A stretch of DNA of 64,000 nucleotides, taken from Ptychodera flava (Eukaryota; Hemichordata; Enteropneusta; Ptychoderidae). The stretch covers positions 8,848,212-8,912,211 of the forward strand of contig NW_027248277.1 of assembly GCF_041260155.1 (NCBI RefSeq), given 5' to 3'. The position numbers and the translations under genes were made by a program. Each line of letters starts with the position of its first letter. The stretch's first letter is position 1. Under the pieces are notes generated by a model. It worked only from the letters and a program-made list of their open reading frames with translations. It did not search any database and had not been told where the DNA came from. This document shows, piece by piece, positions 44,960-60,400 of the stretch.

Positions 44960-46352
44960 CACAAAATGTATACAATGTGCCCTCCCGGTTATCACCATAA
45001 TGGCTTTATGGCAACCTCTGAACTTGGGCACAGAGTGTACGGTTTATACACACACACACACACACTGTCTCGTCCAAGTATAAGCCCCTGGTTCAGCAAC
45101 ACAACACTGTGGTTATACTAGGGGAGGGGCTTATACTCCAGCAAGCCATGTTACATGTATGTGTCATTGTTTTCATCAAATCTTCACACAATTTTATGGA
45201 AACTTTGATCAAATCTAAAAATTGCCATATACATTTGCATTCAAAGCACTGAACAGCAAGTGCTGGGCAGTCATTTGTCAATGCTGGTAAGTAATCCCTA
45301 AAGGAGGACGGGGCTGTCCACCACCGTTCAGCACGGGAAGAAGCCTGGCAAATTCCTAGACCAATCCATATCACGCCTTGTCCATGTAGATGGGGTAATT
45401 CACATTCACGTGAGTTTAAAGATATATGATGAAGTTGCTTTAGTGACTGGTGAGTTTCTTCGGCCTTGGGGTGGATTTTTTTTGCCGACGTCAAAAAGTG
45501 GCTGACCCCCTTATTCCAACTTTAGAAAAAACAGGGTGACCCCTACTCCAAATTTTGAAAACAGGGTGAGACCCCACCCCTTCCCCCTCCCGCATGTGCA
45601 ACAAAGGTAAAAGAAAAGGTTGAATATTAATTCAATAAATAATATATATTGTATATAAATAATATATAAAATATATAGATTCAAAAACACTGACCCCCAA
45701 CCCCATTGGGTATTTCAAAAACATGATGACTCTTCCCATCACCAAATTCAAAAATAAGGTGGAAACCCTCCCCCCCCCAATCCACCGGGTTTCCCAAATT
45801 TTGGAGAACAATGCAAGAGGAAAAATTGGGTCCGTAGCCCCACAACAGTCTGTTATCTGTCTGCCTCAGGGTACACCTGTGAAACCAGCTCTCGTTGCAG
45901 AGCTGTGGTGGGAAGTGTTGTTTAGCCGGGAACGCAAAGCCCTGCCAGTGCAATGCAGAGCTACTTACTATGAGCATGGAGGTACTACCTCCATGCTATG
46001 AGCGTGGAGCTACCAAAAGAGTAGCTCTGCGTGGCAGGGCTGTGTGTTACCAACGTTATACGGCCTCCGACCACAGAGGCCATATAACGCCGGTAACACA
46101 GCCCTGCCATGCAGAGCTATGGCACGCAGAGCTACCAAAAGAGTCTCCTGGAGGGAGACGGAGTCATTTCGTCTCCTGTCTGCCCAGTTTGGACATATGA
46201 AAGTAATGTACACTTTTATCATGTTTAATAGTCTCCTGTGGGACCTATGCAGTGTACCACTGGAAGATTAAATAAAAGTTTCACTACAAAAATTCTAAGA
46301 TTTTGCGAGTGACGGATATTCAAAGTGGCCGCGTCACCGGACGACAGTGTGG
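44959..46352. other. Upstream of zinc-finger gene 2, small hairpins
   Basis: Contents: a (CA)n run (45049-45065); a hairpin GTATAAGCCCCT/AGGGGCTTATAC-type (45076-45137); C-rich degenerate repeats (45480-45790); a perfect hairpin AGCATGGAGG/CCTCCATGCT (45973-45997); and a 98-bp palindrome (46022-46119). No exon was recognised. Confidence 0.5.
46022..46119. repeat. 98-bp palindrome
   Basis: TAGCTCTGCGTGGCAGGGCT inward pairs with the complement ending AGCCCTGCCATGCAGAGCTA. The phrase GAGCTACCAAAAGAGT lies on both sides (46007-46022, 46129-46144). Confidence 0.85.
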
Positions 46353-46361
46353 ACTATGCAG

Positions 46362-49300
46362 ACTCGGCTGAAGCTAGCAGCCAAAACCTAGCAGCCAAAA
46401 CTATGGTGTGGAAGCTAGCAGCCAAAACTTGCAAGCCACATTCCTCCTATGTTTTTGAAGTCAAGTGGACATCAATCTAACATACAAGGTTCTTTATACA
46501 TGTATCAACACAAACACATCATTTACTAATTAATTTATTTGCATAAATTATCGCCATTCTAATTAACACCTGGTATCCCAGCTAGCCTATGGCTATAAAG
46601 CACAATGCATTGTCTGCTGGAATGAAAGAAACAGTGTGCACCCATTACACCTAGCATGTCTTACACTTATACATCCATACTAACAAACTACACTTGTCTC
46701 ATTTCTTAATTAATTTCTTTGCATAAATTATCTCAGCTTTAATTATCACCCATATGCTAACCTATGGCCATACAGCTGAATATAGTGTCTGCTTGAATAA
46801 AAGAAAGAGTGTGCATCCATTTCACCTAGCATGTCTTACTCATATACATCCATACTAACAAACTACACTTGTCTCATTTCTAAATTAATTTCTTTGCATA
46901 AATTATCTCTGTTTTAATTATCACCTATAGCCAATGGCCACAATAATATAGTGTCTGCATGAATGAAAGAAAGAGTGTGCATCCATTACACCTACCATGT
47001 CTTACTCATATACATCCATACTAACAAACTACACTTGTCTCATTTCTTAATTAATTTCTTTGCATAAATTATCTCCATTCTATTAGACTCCTTATGCTAG
47101 CCTTATATATATGGCTATACAGCAAAGTGCAATGCCTGCTGGAATGAAAGAAAGAGTGTGCACCCATTACACCTAGCATGTCTTACACTTATACATCCAT
47201 ACTAACAAACTACACTTGTCTCATTTCTTAATTAGTTTCTTTGCATAAATTATCTCCATTCTATTAGACTCCTTATGCTAGCCTTATATATATGGCTATA
47301 CAGCAAAGTGCAATGCCTGCTGGAATGAAAGAAAGAGTGTGCATCCATTTCACCTAGCATGTCTTACACATACACATCCATACTAACAAACCACACTTGT
47401 CTCATTTCTTAATTAATTTCTTTGCATAAATTATCTCCATTCTATTAGACTCCTTATGCTAGCCTTATATATATGGCTATACAGCAAAGTGCAATGCCTG
47501 CTGGAATGAAAGAAAGAGTTTGCACCCATTTCACCTAGCATTTCTTACACATATACATCCATACTAACAAACTTCACTTGTCTCATTTCACAGTTAATAT
47601 CTTTGCATAAATTATCTCCATTCTAATTAGCATCTATATGCTAGCCTATGGCTATACAGCACAATGCATTGCCTGCTGTAATGAAAGAAAGAGTGTGCAC
47701 CCATGTCACCTACCATGTCTTACACATATCCATCCATACTAGCAAACTGCGCTTGTCCCACTTCTTAATTAATTTCTTTGCATAAATTATCTCTATTATA
47801 ATGAGCATGTGCATGCTGGCTAATTGCTGTAGAAGTGAATGCATGGTCTGCTGGAACAAAAGAAAGAGTGTGCATCCATTTCACCTGCCCTGTTTTCTGC
47901 ACGTACATCAATACTTACGACTTCATATACCTCAACTCTTTATTATTTCTTTTGCATAAATTATCTTTATTGTAATTAGCATCTGTATACTGGCTTGAAA
48001 CAGAATGCACGGTCTGCTGGAATGAAAGAAAGAATGTGCATCCATTTCACCTACCCAGTCTTATACATACACATCTATACTAACAGACTACTCTTCTTCC
48101 ATTTCTTAAATAATTTCTTTGCATAAATTATCTCAATTATAATTGGGACGTATATGCCAGTTTATGGCTGTAGAAGAGAGTGCATAGTCTGCTGTGAAGT
48201 TTGTTAGTATAGATCTAAAGACACAGGACAGGCTAGGTGAAAAGGATGCACACTCTATCTTTCTAGCAGACACTGCATACTATGTATAGCCATAGGCTAG
48301 CGATTATGTGGTAATAAAAATGGAGATAATTTATGCAAAGAAATTAATGAAGACATGCGAGAAGCCTTATTTGTTAGTATGGATGCAAGACATTGGTAGG
48401 TGAAATGGATGCACTCTCTTTCTTTCTTTCCAGCAGACAATTGTGCATTCTCTTGTATTCACAGGCCAGCATATAGGTGATAATTAAATTAGAGACAATT
48501 TATGCAAGGGAAATAATTAAGAAATGAGACAAGTCTTAGTTCTCAATATGGATGTCTATGTGTAAAACAGGCTGGGTGAAATAGATGCACACTCTTTCTT
48601 TCATTCCAGCAGACAATGCACTCTGCTGTATAGCCATAGGTTAGCATATATATGTTAATTAATTGGACATAATTTATGCAAAGAAATTAATTAAGAAATG
48701 AGACAAGTGTGGTTTGTTAGTATGGATGTATATGAGTAAGACATGCTAGGTGACATGGATGCACACTCTTTCTTTCATTCAAACAGACAATGCACTCTGC
48801 TGTATAGCCATAGGTTGGCATATATATATGTTAATTAATTGGAGATAATTTATGCAAAGAAATTAATTAAGAAATGAGAGCAGTGAAGTTTGTTAGTATG
48901 GATGTATATGTGTAAGACATGCTAGGTGAAATGGATGCACACTCTTTCTTTGACTCCAGGAGACAATGCATTCTGGTCTATGGCCATAGGCTAGCATATA
49001 GGTGATAATTAAAGCTGAGATAATTTATGCAAAGAAATTTATTAAGAAAAGAGACAAGTATAGTTTGTTAGTATGGATGTATATGTGTAGGACATGCTAG
49101 GTGTAATGGATGCACACTCTTTCTTTCATTCAGGCAGACACTATTTTCTGCTGTATGGCCATAGGTTAGCATATATATGTTAATTAATTGGAGATAATTT
49201 ATGCAAAGAAATTAATTAAGAAATGAGAGCAGTAAAGTTTGTTAGTCTGGATGTATATGTGTAAGACATGCTAGGTGAAATGGGTGCACACTCTTTCTTT

Positions 49301-51309
49301 CATTCCAGCAGACAATGCATTGTGCTGTATCCATAGGTTGGCATATATATGTTAATTAATTGGAGATAATTTATGCAAAGAAATTAATTAAGAAATGAGA
49401 GCAGTAAAGTTTGTTAGTATGGATGTATATGTGTAAGACATGCTAGGTGAAATGGATGCACACTCTTTCTTTCATTCCAGTAGGCAATGCATTGTGCTGT
49501 ATAGCCATAGGTTGGCATATATTTATGTTAATTAATTGGAGATAATTTATGCAAAGAAATTAATTTAGAAATGAGAGCAGTAAAGTTTGTTAGTATGGAT
49601 GTATATAAGTAAGACATGCTAGGTGAAATGGATGTACACTCTTTCTTCTATTCAGGCAGACACTATATTCTGCTCTATGGCCATAGGTTAGCATATAGGT
49701 GATAATTAAAGCTGAGATAATTTATGCAAAGAAATTAATTAAGAAATGAGACAAGTGTAGTTTGTTAGTATGGATGTATATGAGTAAGACATGCTAGGTT
49801 AAATGGATGCACACTCTTTCTTCTATTCAGGCAGACACTATATTCTGCTCTATGGCCATAGGTTAGCATATAGGTGATAATTAAAGCTGAGATAATTTAT
49901 GCAAAGAAATTAATTAAGAAATGAGAGCTGTGAAGTTTGTTAGTATGGATGTATATGAGTAAGACATGCTAGGTGAAATGGATGCACACTCTTTCTTTTA
50001 TTCAGGCAGACACTATATTCTGCTCTATGGCTATAGGCTAGCATATAGGTGATAATTAAAGCTGAGATAATTTATGCAAAGAAATTAATTAAGAAATGAG
50101 AGCAGTGAAGTTTGTTAGTATGGATGTATATGTGTAAGACATGCTAGGTGAAATGGATGCACACTCTTTCTTTCATTCAGGCAGACACTATATTCTGCTC
50201 TACGGCCATAGGTTGGCATATATATGTTAATTAATTGGAGATAATTTATGCAAAGAAATTAATTAAGAAATGAGAGCAGTGAAGTTTGTTAGTATGGATG
50301 TATATGAGTAAGACATGCTAGGTGAAATGGATGCACACTCTTTCTTTTATTCAGGCAGACACTATATTCTGCTCTATAGCCATAGGTTAGCATATAGGTG
50401 ATAATTAAAGCTGAGATAATTTATGCAAAGAAATTAATTAAGAAATGAGACAAGTGTAATTTGTTAGAATGGGTGTATATGTGTCAGACATGCTAGATGA
50501 AATGGATGCACACTCTTTCTTTTATTCAAGCAGACCATGCAGACATTATATTCTGCTGTATGGCCATAGGCTAGCATATAGGTAATAATTAAAGGAGAGA
50601 TAATTTATGCAAAGAAATTAATTAAGAAATAAGACAAGTGTGGTTTGTTAATTTGGATGTATATGTGTCAGACATGCTAGGTGTAATGGGTGCACACTCT
50701 TTCTTTCATTGACGCAGACACTATATTCTTGTGGCCATTGGCTATAGGTGATAATTAAAACAGAGATAATTTATGCAAAGAAATTAATTAAGAAATGAGA
50801 CAAGTGTATTTTGTTAGAATGGGTGTATATGTGTAAGACATGCTAGATGAAATGGATGCACACTCTTTCTTTCATTCAAGCAGACAATGCAGTGTGCTTT
50901 ATAGCCATAGGCAAGCATATAGATGCTAATTAGAATGAAGATAATTTATGCAAAGAAATTAATTAAGAAATGAGACAAGTGTAGTTTGTTAGTATGGATG
51001 TATATGTGTAAGACATGCTAGGTGTAATGGGTGCACACTCTTTCTTTCATTCCAGCAGACAATGCATTGTGCTTTATAGCCATGGGCTAGCTGGGATACC
51101 AGGTGCTAATTAGAATGGAGATAATTTATGCAAAGAAATTAATTAGTAAATGATGTGTTTGTGTTGATACATGTATAAAGAACCTTGTATGTTAGAATGA
51201 TGTCCACTTGACTTCAAAATATAGGAGGAAAGTGGCTTGCAAGTTTTGGCTGCTAGCTTCCACACCATAGTTTTGGCTGCTAGGTTTTGGCTGCTAGCTT
51301 CAGCCGAGT
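46362..51309. mobile_element. 4.9-kb foldback element with ~180-bp repeats and 9-bp target duplication
   Basis: The ends are perfect inverse: ACTCGGCTGAAGCTAGCAGCC at 46362 and its complement ending 51309, followed by three CTAGCAGCCAAAAC phrases. The exact duplication ACTATGCAG flanks it (46353-46361, 51310-51318). The left arm (to about 48185) has about 10 copies of a ~180-bp unit. The right arm (about 48195-51190) has about 17 copies reversed. The unit centres on TTTGCATAAATTATCTCC, TGAAAGAAAGAGTGTGCA and CATACTAACAAAC. No transposase is inside. The 9-bp duplication fits Mutator-like or FB-type foldback elements. Confidence 0.9.
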
Positions 51310-51318
51310 ACTATGCAG

Positions 51319-55527
<4,209 letters not shown>

Positions 55528-56126
55528 ATTAAAGGGACATTAGCTGTAACTTTTGACTAATTTTTCACTACTCTGTTTCAATGTATCAGAATTTTACTAT
55601 AATCCGGTCATCATGACCAATGCCCGGTGTCTTGCTTGCCAACACGGCCTGTACATGTGAAATGACCATTGTTATTGTTGATAAATGTATTCTAGTCCGG
55701 ACCTGAATACAAAATTTAAACAATAACAATGCAGATTATACTCATATAAGGTATATTCGTTCTTGTAATAATTTTAATACTTTTAAACGTATGCTTAAGA
55801 CACACCTTTTTAAATTGGCTTTCTCTATTGATTAGACTTTTTTATGATTTTGCTTGTTTTTAACTTTCTCGATCACTTATATTTTTATTAGTTATCCATT
55901 TTCTTATTGTAATGTATCTTTTAGCGGCTGTGATCACTTTTTCTGTGGAGTTTGTCGCTTTACAAATAAATTATTATTATTATTATTATTATATATTATT
56001 ATATTTATGAGCTGAACATTATGAATTTCTCCATGATTCAGGGATTCAAACCAGAAACTGCAGATGATACACGGAACAAACAAAATTTAAAAAATGACCA
56101 AAGTTACAGCTAATGGATCTTTAAAT
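55528..56126. mobile_element. TIR/MITE-like element carrying a LINE tail
   Basis: The left end TTAAAGGGACATTAGCTGTAAC is mirrored at the right end (GTTACAGCTAATGGATCTTTAA). Inside, 55755-56010 is a 5'-truncated LINE 3' end on the plus strand. It has TTTTAAACGTATGCTTAAGAC (the KRMLKTHLF C-terminus) and an ATT microsatellite, homologous to 39060-39308. Confidence 0.65.
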
Positions 56127-56722
56127 ATCACTTCGGGGGAGAACAAATGTAGGAAAAAAAAATAGGAAAACCACGTGACCGAATATCACTTAAATAACCT
56201 TCGAATTTAACGTTGCCGTTTAAACAAATGACCAATGCGATAATTCATGACCGTTTTAGTACAATGCTCCATCTAAACAAACAACAGACAGAGAGAGAGA
56301 GAGTGGGTTTCTGAAGACATCAAAATGTATTGTCGACATTGGTTTTAGAAAGGATCATTAACATTCAAACGTTTTTCTGAAATGCCTACCATCAGTGTGT
56401 TGTCAATTATCAAATATCTGACTTAGAGGGACAGCAATTGTAACTTTGTTGAAATTATATGTTTCAGTATTTTGACAAGACACTGGAAGAAAAACAATAA
56501 CAATAAAAGTATTTGTGAGAGAACGCGATGGGAACTAACCTGGGAGAAGAAATGTCTGTTTAATCTGCAAATTTAAGATAATCTGCTTTTCTTTTTAAGT
56601 TATATACTTATTTTTATGTGTAATTTGTTGTATTGTAACATTTAGCCATAGAGCACCAAACATTTTTGAGAAATTAGAAAAATATGAAGATCCAATTGTC
56701 CCAAATTAGTTGCAATCGTCTG

Positions 56723-57110
56723 AAAGGGGAAGTTCACCAAGGATTATTTTTACATAAGTGCTAGCTTTGTGGTCATGTACCCCGGAAAAGCTATTTTCAC
56801 CATTTATAACTCCTGCGATTCTTTACAAAAACCGATAAAAATAGTACAGGAAGTTGCATTTAAGGGCTTCATCAACTCCATGTAATTTGAATCATGGGAA
56901 AAAATTTCCATGCTTGGAGCTTGCATTACGTGATATGGAAGGGACCATCTTCCGATGGGAATGGCATTGTCCACTCACCCATGCTGTACTATTTTTACCA
57001 GTTTTAGTAAAAAATCGCGCGAGTTATAAATGGCGAAAATAGCTTTTCCGGGGTAAGTGATCACAAACCTAGAACGTATGTAAAAATCATCCTTGGTGAA
57101 CTTCCCCTTT
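56723..57110. mobile_element. 388-bp MITE with long TIRs
   Basis: AAAGGGGAAGTTCACCAAGG inward pairs with the complement ending at 57110. A second paired block is CCCCGGAAAAGCTATTTTC. The middle is not palindromic. It lies just downstream of the O-fucosyltransferase-like exon at 57277. Confidence 0.8.
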
Positions 57111-57276
57111 AAGAGACAGAACATAAAAAATCGAAAATACATGCAAAGTTCCATTCAATGAACTTTCAACATATTATAATTAGATGATTAAGATCTAGGG
57201 AATGCCACTAAAGACACAATGCAAGGGTTGAAATAAAATATGATCATTTCAAAATATTGTAACTTATGCGACTTAC

Positions 57277-57448
57277 CAATGCCCACAGCGGACAGGCCAA
57301 ATATATGCACTCTATCTGTTCAGATTTCATCAGATTAGTTACAGCTTCCGCAGATATTTCTGCAAATTTCCTTATCACTTTTCGACGCGATGCACATTCA
57401 TTCTCACGGTGCTCACGGCCAAATAAACATCTGTCAATCATAGCGAAA
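57277..57448 (-). CDS. O-fucosyltransferase-like gene, downstream exon
   Basis: The acceptor CTAGTACAG (ending 57449) and a perfect donor TTG then GTAAGT (57276-57271) bound 172 nt encoding (I)FAMIDRCLFGREHRENECASRRKVI...CPLWAL. It is small and AT-rich, but splice sites and phase agree and the last strand fits the family. Assignment to the same gene is inference. Confidence 0.55.
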
Positions 57449-60400
57449 CTGTACTAGGTTAGTCTGGAAACATACAGGAATGGAAATCAATAAACATTTA
57501 TGTACTTTAATAGTATAGGTAATTTGACGAAGTTTGCAGTACTTTATTAATGTGATGCTTTCATATTTTTTGATTTCATTGTCTAGATATTTCTGTTTAA
57601 GATATTCGCCCTTAAAAATGAAAGACAAACTTTTGCAACCATTCTCTTTCAAAATCAAAAATAAAAGGTTGGGGGGGAGGGCACCGTGAAAATGTTGGTT
57701 CTAGAAACAAATTACCCAGTATGTAGCGATATTTTAAATTCAAAAGGGCCGCCAACCCTGTTTAATCATTATGGCTGAAAATGAAATTATAGATTTTCAC
57801 AAAACTTAGCAATGTGAAAAAGTAATTTATGTCATTAGCTTGAAAATGAGCCCCCACAAGTCGGATAGGCCAAAAGAATTTTGTAAGTCAGAATATCTGT
57901 CGCCGAGGAGCATTCTATCTCAAACATGTGTTAACGTAAAGTACAACAGACATGCCGGAATTTAATAAAAGAGAATATGAGACGCTTTTTAGAACACTGT
58001 GAACCTCATTGTCGTCAGAGATTTTACTTGAGTAATATAAATGGCCTTTAAAGCCCCCACTCAGTTATCAGATTTATCTAATATAAATATTATTTACTTG
58101 ATAAAATAGTCAATGGAAAACAAAAGAATGACAAACTGTTAATGGGCTGTTGACACATTCACTAATGCGAGAACCTGGGATTGAGAAGGGCGCCTTTAAG
58201 GTAGAATGCGTCTCGGGGACAGAGAGTCGGACAACTTGTTGGGTTCATTTTAAATCTTTACGGCCCTGATACGGCTTTTGCGGCCCGAGGGTGCAAGGGC
58301 CCGTACGCCGTACGACCAAGGGCCGCAAAAGCCATATCAGGGCCGTAAAGGTTTTATCATATACCTTATGAAATGATAAGTATGTACTTAACATAATATT
58401 AAGTATTGTTTTGAGATAAAAATTCGTGCGATATAAAAAGTCATCGCCGTTTGTGTCAATTTTTCAGAAAAGCGTTGGCCGCTTCGCATCGCGGATTGAC
58501 ATACATAATGATGTCATTTGTTTACCTGCAGAATTCTAGAATACGCAAAGGAATGTGCGTAAGCAACAGAGATCCAGGTTAAAATCGAGGTATACACTTA
58601 GGATGGGCCTACGATCGAATACGCTTGATTTTAGAAATATTATATGTCACCGGCGCGACTCCACTGTCACCACTACGATCTAAGCGAGCAGACGTTTCCC
58701 TAATCGCGCTGGCTTTGTGTACGAATAGAACGTTTGCCGATAGCAACGCGCGTAGTAACCAGAATTGAGGCAGTTCATATAGTTCGCTGATCACTGCGTC
58801 TCACGTGACTAGCTAGACGCATGTGCTTGTCACTGAGGCGGGGACCAGCCAATTCATATAGTTCAAAAATGCACGCGATTGCCCATATTTGGACCCACAA
58901 AATTTGACGCTGTCATCCAAATTTGGGCACCGGGCAGGGGCGTGATACGTAAATTGGCTGGTCCCCGCCTCAGTGACAAGCACAAAGAGGCAGGTAACGG
59001 GAAACCGCCATGTATCGAATTACGAAATCTGATTGATTGAATCATGGGGCGCTGTCATGCTAAAATTATCACAGTTTCAAGATGCGAACGTGGCTAGAAT
59101 TTAACCAAGGATTTAATTACCATTCTTACAAGTTTTGAAATATTGGCAGCTACCAGATTAGACTAAAAAGCACGCGACAAAAAATGATGCACTATGTGCG
59201 GGCATGCGCAATTAACAACTTCCGGGAGACCAAAAACTGTCTCATTTCAAAATGGCGGTTTGCCTGTATTCGCGTCTTACTACGTGGTGCGTCTAGACAC
59301 GTGAGACGCAGTGATCAGCGAAGATACGTCGAAAAAAATGCACGGATGTGAGGGCGCTTTCTCCCATAGCTTTACACAGGCACATGAATCAAGGAAGTTT
59401 ATGAAGTAAATGAAGTTTTGACCGGCTTAGGTTGTGAAAGTCGGGAGTTTCATTTTCCCTATTAATTTTTTTTTTAATTTTTATTTAATCTCGAACCAAC
59501 AGGTTGCCCCAATAACAGGTTCGTTTGAAAATTAAAATATAATACAAAAACGAAAAATATATAACAGTTACAACGTAAACAAACAGACGGGAGAATTCAC
59601 ATAAAAAACCAAAAAAACAACAACACAGTGAAGGATACACAGAAATACATCCAGAAAAAAGTAATTATTCAGAAAAAAGGATCTTACATAATCCATGACG
59701 AAAATTACTGAAGTTATTAAAAATATCCAAATTTAGCTTGTTACAGATAGAATTAAAATATGTCTGAGCTCGTGATAAAAATGAGTGTTTCAAGATATTC
59801 GTACGTGCTGACACTGGTCTAAAAAGAACAGCACGACGCAAGTTAAAAGCAGGAACGTTAAAATGAATCTGTGCAAGAACATCTGGAACGCTATAAACTG
59901 AGTGAAGGATTTTATAAAGAAAAAAGGGTGTCTAAAAATTTTCGCCTGTTCTCCAATGTGGGAACGCGAAATTCATAACATAGGTTACTATACAGAGCCC
60001 TCGAGTAAGCCATCGATGTACGGAAACAAAGATACTTGATAAATTTTATTTCGACTCTTTCTAATTTCTTTATCAAATGTAATTGATGAGGGGACAAGAT
60101 GGGTGAGCAGTATTCAACGTGGCTTCTGACGTAGGAGACATACAATGTTTTTAAAACCTTGATACTATTAAAATATTTACAAGAACGCTTGATAAATCCA
60201 AGCATTTTAAAAGCCTTTGAAACAACATGGTTAATGTAATATATAATATTATCATATGCACAAGCCAAGTTTGTCGTCTCCGAACAAAAAAATACGGGAT
60301 TTATTCTCTGGTCGTTCTACGTCACGACAACCCGCGTCTATGTCATCAATTTTGGTGCGTCGGACCTTTTTTTTGTCGATCTTCGGTGTGCTCGTAAATA

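Noticed and set aside
46540-51190. CRISPR-like regularly spaced repeats
   Set aside because: Units are ~180 bp, similar along their full length with no unique spacers, in opposed arms of a transposon, in a eukaryote.
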